Below are positions 14,054-26,911 of a DNA stretch of 64,000 nucleotides, one piece after another. Source of the DNA: Typha latifolia (taxonomy: Eukaryota; Streptophyta; Magnoliopsida; Poales; Typhaceae). Every line of letters starts with the position of its first letter. The stretch's first letter is position 1. A program made the position numbers and the translations under genes. The stretch spans positions 18,626,704 to 18,690,703 of the forward strand of contig CM034099.1 in the NCBI GenBank assembly GCA_019914945.1, in the 5' to 3' direction. The notes under the pieces are model-generated. The model had not been told where the DNA came from, searched no databases, and worked only from the letters and a program-made list of their open reading frames with translations.

Positions 14054-16900
14054 GTGAGTTCTCTTCCCTTCTAGCATGCATGGCGTTCATAGTCTTTTCT
14101 TTTGTACTTCTTTCTTTAGTTACTAGTAACACGTACGAGTAAGAGAAAGCCAGACAAGATCTAGTGTCAAGGCTGGTTCTCACCCGAATCGATTAGACTT
14201 TGTAACCACACACACATATATTACCCTACCGAAAGGTAGTTAAGGAGAATCCAAACGAAACAAGACAACCAGAACCGGGCCCAGGTAGCTTCGTCAATTC
14301 TTTTTTCACAGGGTTGCAGAAAAGCTCAAACTTCTTCATACTATACTTTAAACTATCTTGCTAATATCTCTTAATCCCTTTCAGCATAGCCTATAGAAGA
14401 AGTATCTTATTATTAATAAGTATTCAAAGAGGTCATATGGTATAGTCAAAATAGGCCCCAAGGCAGCCAAGCAATACCCCACGTGGTGATTTGGGAGAAG
14501 GAGAGAGACACCTTCTCTTTCATCTTAAATTCAATTATCTTCCAGATTTGGATTTATTTATATATCTCTCTCTCTCTCTCTCTTTCTCCATTATTTTCTT
14601 TGTACTCTATCTCCTAAAATGGCACCTTAATCTTTATTCCTAGGTAGGAAAGTTTAAAATTAATTATTAAAGATGAAATTTTATTTTCATTAAAAGGAAT
14701 GACCTCATTTGAAGATTTCAACATCAAATAATCACATCACACTTACTGATTTATTTATTTCCTCTAAAATAAGAGTAGATTAGTTACATGACATTTTTAC
14801 TGAAAAAATTAAACAGATGACTACCATTAAAGTTAGTTTAAAGATCTTATATAATTAAAAAAGTTACTGTGCCATAAAATTAATAGAGAATCTCCGTGAT
14901 AATGAGCAACAATTTCGTTCTCCTTTGTCTGAGAGTCTCTCATAAGATTTAGTCTAGTAGGTAATATAAGAAATTAACCAGTAAAAGGCTGAGACATTTA
15001 ATAACAGATTGTATGTCATGCAGTACATCTGGACTTATTCCCTTGTTAATTAATCATTCATGTGGGGTCTGGGTTAGTAGCCAGTATATATCTCCCTGGC
15101 CTTTCTTTGATATCTTTTCCATTAATTAGAGTAGGGTACGCTTTCACATACAATTCAAGAACAAGTGGCTATCTATCTCATGGCTGGCATGAGAGGCTGA
15201 CATATTTTTGCAATCCATGTAAGAGTAGGTAGATAAATATATAGTGATCACAAATTAATCCTACTCTTTAGTCTATCCAGGTTATTATAATATAAGATTA
15301 TCGATGGGATACTGCTTTTTTCGATTCAAATCCGAGTGATTATGTCGGTATTTAATGAAACACCGTTAAATTCACAATTCTTAAAAATAATTAAAAAAAA
15401 AAAAAAGGATTGTTAGAATAGAAGATCATGCATTACAACTGTGTTTGAAACCGACATTCTTGAATCCCAATTAAACCAATTCATGGGTCAAGGTAAGTCT
15501 TTGCCATAGCCCATATGATGTAAAATTACCTGATTCGAAAGCTCATGTCAATGTCCACTCGTTTCTCCATGGACAATTCCTGCTTATAACAATATTAGTC
15601 TGTTATTTAATAACTATTTAATATAATATGATTTGTTATAAATCTGGAGTTTAAGACCTCGTTTAGTCCTACTTAATCTGGGTCTATAGTTTACCTAACA
15701 ACTTAAGCTTTTATGTAGGTCATGATGCTAAGCATTAAGGCCTCGATAATTAGCAGTTAGCCTGGCGCTATCAAAACCATGTGGGATGTTTGTAAGAAGA
15801 GAATAATCCAAGTTTACCCATTTACTCTTTTGTCAGGATCAATATGATATCCTTAGCTCATTGCCAGTGTAACAAAAGGCTTGAGATCATCTTAGTGATC
15901 TCAATGCAAAGAGGCCAACTACTTGGATGTGATGTAGTTCGACAATCTGGAAGGATATAACGTAGCTTTATTATTCTGATAGCTCAGCTGCCATCAACTT
16001 GTGTAGCAGAAGTGGGGTTTTAGAGAAAATCTCATCCTTAGATTGGGTCATGCATGGCAAAGGATCAAATGAATCTACCATTTATTAGACTTTTTTTATT
16101 GATCAAGCTTGGTCTTCTAATTAAGAAGAGTCTTAAACGAATTTCTGAGTTAAGATGGAAGAAAGCTTAGCTCGACCAAGCTTTGTATAAATGTCAAATA
16201 CTTCATTCTAGTAGTATCAATATTAGACTGCAAAGTTGTGTGTGTGTGTGTGCGCGCGCGCGTATAATTTAACCTCTTCAACTATTAAATAGATTTTATT
16301 CTCTTCATGAAGAATAAATTTAAATAATTATATTAATTCAGAAAATAAAATAACCCCAAGAGTGTTTAAAATTAATCATGCGAAAGGGGCTTTTCGGAAA
16401 TTTACTTAGCTAACGGATTAGTATGCTTTCGAAAAAGGGTTAAAAAGGGGTTCTATAGCAATGCACAAAAGTTTAAGAGGTCTAAGTACAATTATATTGA
16501 TATTCTAAAAATCTAAAACTAATGTAAGAAAAGTCTAGTCATGTTAATGGGCCGGATTCATCATATGGCCCATTAAATTGTCTTCTAATCTTGGGTTTGG
16601 GCTCCAAAATTTAGCCCAAGTTATTTGTAAGTTGAAAAAGTCCCAAGAAATAAACAACATAAACATAAAAATAGAGTGAGAAGATGCAGGAAATTAGATA
16701 AAGGCATGGCCAAAAGTAAATTCTAGATCCAATTTGATTCCACATTACAAAGGCCACGTAATCCATTTCAACAAGCTCCCTGAGCTGTAGCTCTACTGTT
16801 GATACAATTGATGTGTTTAAAAGTCTTGCTATATGTTATTAGTTTATTAAGTTTTTGAACTAATTGATTATCTAACATAGTAATAGAGTTAAAAAGTTTA
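14054..16900. other. AT-rich spacer
   Basis: No gene is visible. It contains a short CT run near 14566-14584 and a (TG)n(CG)n tract at 16237-16262. Confidence 0.6.
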
Positions 16901-19190
16901 AATTTTTTTTTTCATATAGCAACAAATAATTATTTTAGGTTAAACAATAATCATACCATATAACTAATGTAGCATTGTCATTGTGGAAACACACTCTGTA
17001 ATATAGTGTCGATAAATTTAACCATGTTATTAAAAATATGTTAGTACATCGATTGCACTTGCTTTGATGCTACGTTCACAATCTCACAATCAAACCGTAG
17101 AATCAACACAATCAATACGCTAATACATATTCAACGACTAGGACAACAAAGTAGTATATGACCATCTTAGTAATTCATAAAATTATAAAGCCGCTCTTTA
17201 ATAACTTTGTCCCAAAGTAAACAATCATTTGCAAGGCTCAGGGCAAGTACTTTAGAATTAGAAGGTATAAATAGTATGGAAGTGAAAATTAGTTACGGTT
17301 GAGTCTAGAGATTAAAGCGTAATTAACTCTATAAAATAACTATTGATCCCTTACCAAGAAAAAAAAGAACTTAATTTGTTTAGAATAAATATTTATATGA
17401 TATAGTACGAACGATTAGTCTTAAGCAGAAGACATCAATCATATCACACAGCAACAAACAATTATTTCAGGTTAATTCATAATCAAACTTTATCCTTTAA
17501 ATGCAGTTTGTCATCTTCACTCCTGGTGGTCAGGGGAAGAAAAGAACAAATGCAGTCGATCTGAAGTCTTAGGCTGCTGACCATTTCTAATCCTTAATAT
17601 TTAATTTCTCCGAGTGAACAAAAAAGAAAAAAGAAAAAAGAAAAAAAAGAGAGGCAAAAATGGTAAACATAAAATATAGCATGACCCTAAGACGTCGGTC
17701 GGCGTGTTTGACCGGCCCTCTCCGTTCCGTTCCGCTTTTATCCTCGTCGGTTAGCAAAGGGCATATCTGGAATCCAAAAAAAAAATACGCCTCCCGTAGT
17801 CCCATGATCCCATCCAATAAGTTTGAAAAGTCACTCCTTTTTGGCAATACTTTATTAGTTTTAGTTTATCCTTTGACGCGCAACAATTAATGGCCGGGCC
17901 TGCAAAATACTTTTAAGTTTTGATCCCAATAATGCATCTTTGCCCATCCAGCATTTTTCTCAATAATTAGTCACCATTTATGAAATATATCCACATAGCA
18001 ATATTATAATTTGATTCCTAGAAGAATCTTTCACTATCTTCCGGTATATGGTTTTCTCGTATCAGTATTATTGTCTAATTTTTATTATCACACTCCTGCT
18101 CTAGTGCATATATGAGATACATTTTTTAAATACATCGATTGTGTGCGTTATACGTAGTCACACTTGCTTTAATGTTACGATTTTAATTTTTTTGCTTTTA
18201 AGCACAATCAAAACTTGCACAATTAATACACTAACACATCTACGACAACTTACAACGTACAAGCCCCCTTATCAAGGAGCATCTCCTTAATTTCACTGAG
18301 CACTAGAAACTTTTTTTTAACGGCTCTGTTCCGATTTTAAGAGCTTCGACTATACTAGTTTACTATTAGAAGACATTAATTGTTGCGAAGACAAGCTCTG
18401 TAATAAAAGAATAATATTCAGTATAGATAGATCTTTGCAGATCAATCCAAACTTGTTACCAGAAAATGTGGCAATACGTTGATTGCGCGTGTATCGTATT
18501 TGGTTGCACTTGCTTTAATGTTGTGATACATTGTTCACTTTTGTGTCGGTTGAATCGACACAATCAATACACTGATATATAATATGGGTAAGTAATTGCT
18601 ACCGGATGCTAAATGAGTATGCGATCACCCTCTAGTAATCACATAGAATTCTAGGGACAACTCTGTCCCAAAGTTGTTAGTCCCCTACGCAGGCATAAAT
18701 TGGTATATAGCATTGTTATTAGGAAAAAAGTGACATTTGAGACATGTTAGTCTAGAAGTGCTATAAAAATCGATTGCGTGTTTTGTACCAAATCATATTT
18801 ACCTTGTGTTACGTATGTATGTATGTATGTATTCCTTATCGGATTACAATTACACTTTTGGGGTTAATCAAATCAAAGTCACATAACAATTGATACATAT
18901 CACCAATCTATACTATGCTATACTTTACTGTATAGTGATCTGGAGGGTCAACACAACTAATTCCCACCCTCACGCTTCTGGACAACCTGCAAGTTGAGCG
19001 AAATAGTAGTGAGTGATCACAATCAGCTGCCTGCCAAGCTGGCATAAGACCCCACCCTTCCCCTTCTCGAGGGACATCTCCGTAATTTGGCATAACTCCA
19101 GGGACTCTCTTTTAACGGCTCTGTCCCGAAGTCGAGGGCCCTTTACGCCGTTACAAGCTTAAGACCAATGTAGCAGTCTTTGTGGAAATA
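16900..19190. repeat. Degenerate tandem repeat block upstream of the GSK3-like gene
   Basis: Several landmark strings recur in the same order. One is an ATCGATTG-like motif followed by CACTTGCTTT(A/G)ATG (near 17045, 18135, 18480; weaker near 18770). Another is an ACAATCAATAC(A/G)CTAA-like string (near 17110, 18215, 18560). A third is an AACGGCTCTGT(C/T)CCGA-like string (near 18320 and 19112; altered near 17190 and 18660). The last is a GTGGAAA-CA-ACTCTGTAA-like string (near 16983, 18388, 19180). Spacings are about 300-400 bp. A second pair, CAACAAA(T/C)AATTATTT, occurs near 16920 and 17450. This looks like an old, diverged tandem array. No open reading frame or known element is recognised. 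Confidence 0.6.
18812..18832. repeat. (GTAT)n microsatellite
   Basis: About five GTAT units inside the degenerate repeat block. Confidence 0.9.
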
Positions 19191-19244
19191 AACTTTGCAA
19201 CAAAAGAGTGGCATTTTGGGAATTTGGAGGGTTAGAAAGGAAAG

Positions 19245-19272
19245 AGGGAGGAGAGGGAGAGAGAGAGAGAGG
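19245..19272. repeat. GA-rich tract in the probable 5' leader of the kinase gene
   Basis: A GAGAGG/GAGA run ends about 19 nt before the ATG at 19291. GA tracts are common in plant 5' leaders. Confidence 0.85.
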
Positions 19273-19290
19273 GCAATTGCTGTCGTTCAC

Positions 19291-22200
19291 ATGGCTTCGC
19301 TGCCGATGGGGTCTCAGCAACCGGCGGAGCCGGAGGCGATGATGGTAGATCCGAAACAGCCGGAGATGGGTAAAGAGAAGGTACTTTTCCGGCTATCGCC
19401 TCCTGTTTTCCGTCAATTTTTGCCCGATTTGCGTCATTCTCGGTTTCCGATTTGGGGGTATCTCTTTCCTCTTCCCCCTGACCTCGAGGTTGTTAGGGTT
19501 TTTTGCTTCCTCGTTTAGATCGCTTCTTTTGACTTCCGGATCTGTGGTTTCGTTCGCGTTTTCCTTCTGTTTGTTAGTCGTGAGGCACTTTTGGTAAGAA
19601 AAGTTTTCTTCCCGGTGGATCTCTGTCGTGATCACAGCGAAGAGATGCACTTTAGGGTCATATCTCTAATTATTTTTTGATTTTTTGGTGTTTTTTGTTT
19701 CGGTTTCTGATCTTTCTTCTCGCTTTCTATTAGATCTGTCTTGGTTGTTTATCAACTGATTACATGGTGTTTGTTCGCTCTTTCTTGAGAAATTTCTTCT
19801 GCCACTGAGCTTGTTTCGTTCATCTGATGCTTCGTCATATAGCACTAGCTGTTTCTTTCATATATTTTTATTAAGCTTTTTGGGTGGTTATTATCAGCAT
19901 GACGCATCTGTTATCGAGGGAAATGGTCCGGTTACTGGTCATATTATCTCCACCACTATTGGAGGAAAGAATGGTGAACCTAAAAGGGTGAGTACAGTGA
20001 ACAATACTTTGTAAATGGTAATAACTGAGTTGAGAGATCGTAACATTGTTATGCTAACTTTAGTTCCATGCGTTTTAGGTGATTAGCTACATGGCGGAAC
20101 GAGTTGTGGGAACTGGGTCATTCGGGATCGTCTTCCAGGTATATGACTTAATATTTGTGTTTGGTTTCCTTCAAGTCTTCACCTTCGTGCATGTTTTTAT
20201 GGTTGATTACTTTCATGCAGGCAAAATGTTTGGAAACAGGGGAGACAGTCGCCATAAAGAAGGTACTGCAGGACAGGCGATACAAAAACCGTGAGCTGCA
20301 GTTGATGCGCGCGATGGATCATCCAAATGTCATATCTTTGAAGCACTGTTTTTTCTCCACCACAAACAGAGACGAGCTTTTTCTTAACTTGGTTATGGAG
20401 TATGTCCCTGAGAGCTTATATCGTGTCCTGAAGCATTATAGCAACGTAAATCAGAGGATGCCGCTTATCTATGTGAAGCTTTATATGTATCAGGTGAGTT
20501 TATTTTCTTTTATTTTCTTAATGTGTTGCATGGAATAACTGTTGTTCGTCTTTTGAAATGCAGATATTTCGGGGCTTAGCTTATATTCATTCAGTTCCTG
20601 GAGTTTGTCATAGAGATCTGAAGCCACAAAATCTACTGGTGTGTTTAAAATGAGCAATTTTATGATACAACATATTATATTAGGCAAAAGAGGTCCTGAC
20701 TTTTGCCTTTTATGCAAATGGACATCTTACAGGTGGATCCTCTCACACACCAAGTGAAGCTCTGTGATTTTGGCAGTGCAAAGATTCTGGTACATCAGTT
20801 GTATATGAAATATGCAGCATATTTGAACTCTAATATGGATTATTTGTAAATAATGATTTCTTTTGGGCACTATGTGCTATATTGATAGCAAGACGCATAA
20901 AAAAACTGTTTTGCGTGGAATGTTGTCTCAACAGAGTCATTGCAATTTTTTTGAAGATATGATGGAGTATCTTGATGATTGTCTAAATGCTATTTTAATG
21001 ATGGAGATCAGATAGTTTTAGTTTGTAGATGTCACATGCTATAACATAAATCGCCATATTCCGTCCGTAGGGTTTCTTAATATTTTATTTATTTTGGATT
21101 CCTTTGATGCTTGTGAAAATTTAATTTTTTTTCTTTATCCTTAAAACATAAAATATGAGTGTATTAGATCTTCTTTTTCTAATTACCTTCCTTACTTAAT
21201 GATTACATTTTTCTACCACCTTAAACACTTCTCTCCAACATGAATTCTTGCCCTAATTGTGAAGTCTTAACTGTTAGATCTGAAACCTGCTCCAGAGTTG
21301 GTTTGTGTCTTCTTTTTCAGCTTTGCATGTACCTATCGTTTTCATTTGTCATTAATATACCTTTTTCTTTGTGTTTCCATAACAGGTTAAGGGTGAAACA
21401 AACATATCATACATATGCTCTCGCTATTATCGTGCTCCGGAACTCATTTTTGGTGCAACTGAGTATACTACATCAATTGATATATGGTCAGCAGGATGTA
21501 TTCTGGCTGAACTACTTCTTGGACAGGTGTGTGTTTACTCTTGGTTCTCAGTTTGCCGATTTTAACCATTTCTTGGAGGCAGGATTTTGAAATTTAAGCT
21601 TCTAATAATGTTTATTCCCATTTTCCTCAGCCACTGTTTCCTGGAGAAAGTGCTGTCGATCAGCTTGTTCAGATAATCAAGGTACAGAATGTATTGCCTA
21701 TGTGAGTGCTTATATTTTATGGGGTTTCCAAGAAAAAATTGACATTATATAATATGCTTATACAGGTTCTTGGTACTCCAACCCGTGAAGAAATTCGTTG
21801 TATGAACCCTAACTATACAGAGTTTAGATTTCCTCAGATAAAAGCTCACCCATGGCACAAGGTAAGCATGAGATACATTCCATTAAGCCTCTTTCATCCT
21901 TTCAGTGGTTGGAATTGTAAGAACACTACAATTCTAGCCCATATGATTCTCTTTCCTTTTTATGAATTAATAAATTTGGTTTCCTATGAGTGGTATATAA
22001 TTTTCTCAAAATTGATACATGCGCATTTCAAAGTTCCTAAGTTGCTTCTCACAAGCTGCCTTATTAAAATTAAGAATCCTTTTATTTCATTATCATGATT
22101 CTATATTTACATCATATGTAGCTCATCTTGGGGCTTCTAGTTTAGTTTACAGAAATGTTGTGATGTTGACATCCAGTTATTTAAACGAGCCAAGTTCTAA

Positions 22201-24345
22201 TGAATTAGCAGTTAGCACAATGACACTGGTACCCTTAAATATTGTTATTTCAGTTATTCTCTTTTGACTTAAAACAGTATATTAGTAGTTAGCATCAGTA
22301 ATCTAGTTTTAGTTGCTCAATGATTATATTGTTAGGCTTTATCCAAAATAGTAGCAAATTTCAGCCAAAGGTTACCTTTTCATTTGGAAACATTAAAGTT
22401 TGCTATCAGGGCTTTTGTCTAGTTTCGTTTTATCAAGTTTTTCTTATGTCAAGCATGTCAGTATTTATAAATTGACTTCTCAAAGCTATCAACCCTGATT
22501 CAGCCAAACTGCAACCTTCAGTAGTCCTAACCTTGCCAGTTGATTAGGTTGGGAAATGTTAGCTGTTGGTTGGGACATCTTGAGTGCCTTTAATCAACTA
22601 GGGCAGCTGGGAAATTTATCTGCAATTATAAACAAATTAAAAGCCTGATAAATAGATGCCAATTTTTATGTGTTGATATGTTAACATGGCATGTGGTATC
22701 AATATTTTCTTTTTGAATATGGATACTTTGTTCTATTTATGCAATTTATTAGTTCACCCATTCCCTATGAATAATAACAGAATTTTTTTGGTTCAGGTTT
22801 TCCGCAAACGAATGCCTCCAGAAGCAATAGATCTTGCATCACGTCTTCTTCAATATTCACCTAGTCTTCGTTGCACTGCAGTGAGTTTTCTTCTCTTTAT
22901 GATTTGTCTGCAGCAAATTAGTTGCAAATTCTAATTAGTAATTGCAACACATAAAAGAGTGGGAGCAGGAAAAGTCTTTGTCTGGTCCTGTCAATAATAA
23001 TGTCTCAGTTTATCTGCCTCAACTTATTAGGTTCTTCAGCGCTAAACTTTATTTGATTCCCTTTCTTCTCCTAATTGATCCAATCATTATCTATCAATTA
23101 CTTATTTCCTTGGTTTATTTATTTTTTTATTGTCATGATTAGGACATTACATTTCCTGTGTAATTATCTTATTTCATATCAACTAATCAACGGAATGCTT
23201 GTTTGTGTGGTTTCCTCAAGACTTTTGTTTCTTATCTCTTTGTTGTCTGTGCTCACCCTTCCTCTTAGTTGATTCCTTTTGTTGGATGACCAGAAAAGGT
23301 GAATTTTTAGGAGCTTTTATTTTCTAAGTTACACAATATATGTTTATTTGAAGTGTAAGCAAGTCATGTCCAACCATTTTGTGCTGAGTGACAAGACATT
23401 TCAAGGGTATGCCTACATGGAATTATTTCCTTCTGGCCAAAGTGAAAAAAGAAAATGTCACTCCTTTTATGACCTTTGGTAAGGTGGTGAGGCAACATAA
23501 TTAAAATCAACTGTTATTGGTAATTTTGTAACTTTTGTCTGATCATAGGTCATCTTGATTCCTTAACGTTTATTATTGACTAATGAATTTTTGGTTGTTC
23601 GATTATAATATTTTGTATTTCCTGAGCTGAAATGTTACCCAGAAATGGTATCTATAGGAAATTGTGAATTTTCAAGGTATACGTTTGAGTGCTGCTGATG
23701 CAATAAAATGTTCTTCGTTACAGCTTGAGGCATGTGCTCATTCCTTTTTTGATGAGCTACGGGAACCCAATGCACGGTTGCCAAATGGACGTCCATTTCC
23801 TCCTCTTTTTAACTTCAAGCAAGAGGTAAGCTTATTATTTAAACACATTGATTGTCCGTGCCTCTATAACTACTATCTAATTGTTCTTAGAGCTTGCCAT
23901 CAGTAGTTGCTTTGGGATAATGACCGCCCTTTGTTGGAGTTGCTATAATTGTGTATTTCGGCATATGTAGTTTTTCTTATATGCAGCATCTTAAGTTTTT
24001 ACCATTGTAAAAGTACACATGAACAAGTGGAGATATTTGCTGAGTACTTCATCATAATTTATGATGTTTCTGAGTGTCCAGTTATTAATCATGGATAATC
24101 TTCTGACTAACTTCAATCTCAGAAACCTTAATTCTGTAGCTTATGTTCATTTCTCTGTACTATAGGAACTCTTCATCTAATCATGGATAATCTTCTGACT
24201 AACTTCAATCTCAGAAACCTTAATTTATGATCTTTCTTTTATTTTGCAGTTAGCAGGTACTTCACCTGAGCTTGTGAGCAAGCTGATACCCGAACATGTG
24301 AGGCGACAATTCGGCCTTAATTTCTCCCACCTAACTGGGACATAA
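19291..24345 (+). CDS. GSK3/SHAGGY-like protein kinase
   Basis: This Ser/Thr kinase is of the plant GSK3 family (BIN2/ASK type), which represses brassinosteroid signalling and acts in development and stress. Exons are 19291-19380, 19898-19987, 20079-20138, 20221-20493, 20564-20638, 20733-20789, 21386-21526, 21631-21681, 21766-21861, 22797-22880, 23724-23825 and 24250-24345. All join in phase 0 to 404 residues. The glycine loop [10 protein letters not shown] is at 71-80, catalytic Lys93 in [13 protein letters not shown] at 187-194 and DFG at 208-210. The activation-loop Tyr224 lies in [12 protein letters not shown], and the TREE motif, the site of dominant bin2 mutations, is at 285-288. Every catalytic residue is intact. 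[21 protein letters not shown] and the GLNF...GT tail resemble the ATSK31/32 side of the family; subgroup is not certain. The 12-exon structure is typical. Introns 6, 9 and 10 are long and AT-rich. Confidence 0.96.
24086..24225. repeat. Perfect 48-bp direct repeat in kinase intron 11
   Basis: Copies at 24086-24133 and 24178-24225 are identical over 48 bp and separated by 44 bp. They lie just upstream of the last exon. Confidence 0.95.
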
Positions 24346-24854
24346 GAGATAACTAGTCTTACCTCTTTTTGATAAGTGTGACTGGAGCAGGGCACATGCT
24401 TATTTCATGCTCTCAAACTTGTATCATCTGAGAATTCCTGCATTGTGGAAGCTGAACCAAATGCTGCTGGACCCCAAGGATTCCTGGTTCTGCGGCAAAT
24501 ATTATAACCATGTACATTGGCCGCCTGTGAAGAAATGCTGTTTCAGTATTAATGTAGCAAGTAGGAGTAGAATTGCTGGGGACCATATCCTCTTTGAAGA
24601 AACTGAAGGAGGCAATGCTTGTATTTTTATGTTGTAGTTTTAACTGTACTTGTGTACTGGTGTAAATGTTGTGGTTAAGGAGGGTTTGGCTGTCAGATTT
24701 TCTAACAATAGTGGGTGTTGGAGCTCACTGGTTAAAACTTTGTTCAGATAAAATCTTGGCTCCACCTGAGATCTACCTGACTTGATCCACTGGCAACTAG
24801 TTAGATCAAGGCGCTAACACTAGCAATGTTTTCTGCTTTCTTCACTCCCTGTTC
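24346..24854. other. Probable 3' untranslated region of the kinase gene
   Basis: Mixed-composition sequence follows the stop codon. I see no further exon. Confidence 0.5.
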
Positions 24855-25169
24855 CTACGCAGGTGAATAACCAACCCAAGGAGAGGTTGCAACTTGCAAA
24901 TATAACTCACTGATGGAGTTTACATCAACGTACGACTCGAGTCTTCTTTTGTGTTTAGTGTTTCTTTCCATGTCTGAGAACTTATTCAAGTAGGCATTGT
25001 CTTGGCTTGGCAGTGAAGGATTGATTACCTGATCGGAACTGACAGATAACTCGTGGCAGGGGCCAGGGGTACAAGAATTGCTTGTTGCACTTGGATGCAT
25101 ATTGATTATGGACTTAATTGTGCTTAGAAGGGAAGCACTACTTATCGGGGCAGAATGCACAAGCTTTTC
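24855..25169 (-). pseudogene. Orphan exon-like reading frame, unknown
   Basis: On the minus strand an open frame runs from a possible acceptor (ATCATGTAG, before about 25169) to a stop at 24855. It reads EKLVHSAPISSASLLSTIK at its start and ends SPWVGYSPA. Composition is protein-like and rich in Ser and charged residues, unlike the random frames nearby. No matching upstream exon is visible in the AT-rich 25200-25800 stretch. It may be a last-exon fragment of a duplicated gene. I do not recognise the family. Confidence 0.3.
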
Positions 25170-25821
25170 TACATGATAACCACGGATTAAAAAGATAAAC
25201 ATAATTTAACTAATATCCTCATCTCTTCTTTACATCATGTCACGTTATCCAACTGGCCTCTTTGAAATTATTGGGTCTTATATATAATAATAGACTGTAA
25301 ATTATATATATCTTATTATAATACATATTGTGTGTATTTTAATGCAACGACTATAAAAATTATATACGCTCAAGTTTATATGTTAAATTAGAAAATTTAA
25401 TTTAATTAAAATTGTAAAGCCTCCGAATTAACTCTGCTGCACAAGTCAACAATAAGATCAAATAACGCGCTTATAGAGCTTATATTGTAAAAAAAAAATT
25501 CACTAATTGTCAACCCAAACGTCTAATAAGGTTCACTTGCAAAATGCCAATGGAGATTTCGACCAAATATAGAGCATAATCTTTAATAACTACCAGACGT
25601 TTCCATTTTGATCTTCCAATTTTGCAACTTGGACTTTCCACTCCTTTTAAGAGTCAAGGCATAGCTTTCCAATCTCTCAACATAAGATAGAACCAATCAA
25701 AAGAATACCTTCCATGACTAATTTGTTGGAAGATTCTTAGATTGACTTTACCTACTCTCTGGAGCTTTTTCCTCCCCCTCTTCATTCTCCAAGCGCAGGG
25801 CTGAGAGAGAGAACAATCGAG
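25170..25821. other. AT-rich spacer and ECI promoter
   Basis: No coding sequence seen; it becomes CT-rich just before the isomerase ATG. Confidence 0.5.
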
Positions 25822-26553
25822 ATGTGCACACTGGAGAAGCGCGGCCACGTGTACGTCCTAACCCTAACGGGTTCCGGCGAGCATCGCCTCAACCCGACCC
25901 TCCTCACCTCGATCCGCTCCCACCTCGCGCGGATCCGCTCCGACACCGCCTCCGACCCGAACCGCCCGGCCGCGCTCGTTACCGCCGCCGAGGGCAAGTT
26001 CTTCTCCAACGGCTTCGACCTCGCCTGGGCATACTCCGGTTCTACCTCCGCCGCCGACCGCCGCCGCATGACGGAGCTCCACCGCCGCCTCGTCGCCGAC
26101 CTCGTATCCCTCCCGATGCCGACCGTCGCCGCCGTCACCGGCCACGCCTCCGCCGCGGGCGTCATCCTCGCCCTGAGCCACGACTACCTCTTGATGCGCG
26201 CCGACCGGGGATTCCTTTACATGAGCGAGATCGACATAGGGCTAAAGATCTCGATGGTCGATTACTTCGATAAGGTGCTGTGCGCCAAGATCCGGGACGC
26301 GGGGACGCGGCGGGACGTGCTGCTGAGGGCGGCGAAGATGACGGCACGGGAGGGGGTGAGGAGGGGGTTGGTTGATCGGGCGGTGGAAGGAGGGTTGGAG
26401 AGGGTGGTGGAGGAGGCGGTGAAGTTGGCGGAGGAGATGGCAATGAGGGGGTGGAACGGGGAGGTGTATAAGAAGGTGAGGATGGCGACGATGCCGGAGG
26501 TGTGGAAGGTAATTGGGGAGGAAGAGGGAGAGGTGGCGCAATCCAAGTTATAA
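25822..26553 (+). CDS. Peroxisomal delta(3),delta(2)-enoyl-CoA isomerase, ECI1-like
   Basis: This is a crotonase-fold enzyme that shifts the double bond of cis- or trans-3-enoyl-CoA to trans-2-enoyl-CoA, so unsaturated fatty acids can enter beta-oxidation. The single exon codes for 243 residues, the usual size of plant ECI. It starts MCTLEKRGHVYVLTLTG, as plant ECIs do. The oxyanion-hole segments are GKFFSNGFDLAW at about 59-70 and the TGHASAAG stretch at about 106-113. MSEIDIGL carries the acidic residue expected at the active site. The C-terminus is SKL, a canonical peroxisomal targeting signal 1. The gene is very GC-rich in its first half, like the peroxidase gene. It converges with the ribosomal protein gene, 1.3 kb downstream. 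Confidence 0.93.
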   Translation: MCTLEKRGHVYVLTLTGSGEHRLNPTLLTSIRSHLARIRSDTASDPNRPAALVTAAEGKFFSNGFDLAWAYSGSTSAADRRRMTELHRRLVADLVSLPMPTVAAVTGHASAAGVILALSHDYLLMRADRGFLYMSEIDIGLKISMVDYFDKVLCAKIRDAGTRRDVLLRAAKMTAREGVRRGLVDRAVEGGLERVVEEAVKLAEEMAMRGWNGEVYKKVRMATMPEVWKVIGEEEGEVAQSKL

Positions 26554-26660
26554 ACCACTCTTATAACGATAGCACTTACTACAGAAGATTGCAGTCCTCC
26601 GATTCCCAATTATTTGGTATCTTTCTATTTGAGCTCTGTTTACTCGTTAATGTGTTTGAA

Positions 26661-26688
26661 CATATATATATATATATATATATATATA
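26661..26688. repeat. (AT)n microsatellite
   Basis: About 14 AT units. Confidence 0.95.
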
Positions 26689-26870
26689 AGAAGCACTGTC
26701 ATCTTTGTCATGGCAAAAGTCACAAGTTTCAATTTTGCGCTATAATATGCTGATGATCTAATACAATTTGTTAGATGTGAATCCTTAGGCTGTCAAAATA
26801 ATCCGGCTCGAAAATGAGCTAAGTCGAGTTTAATCTTTTTTAAAAATAATTTCAAGCTATACTCAATAAT

Positions 26871-26876
<6 letters not shown>

Positions 26877-26907
<31 letters not shown>
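26877..26907. repeat. (AT)n microsatellite
   Basis: About 15 AT units. Confidence 0.95.

Positions 26908-26911
<4 letters not shown>

Noticed and set aside
17587..17890. Opposing short frames near 17.7 kb
   Set aside because: No motif, codon bias or splice context; they fall inside the repeat block.
25782..26609. Several long frames on both strands over the ECI gene
   Set aside because: High GC content suppresses stops in other frames; they encode low-complexity Arg/Pro/His-rich strings and have no family features.
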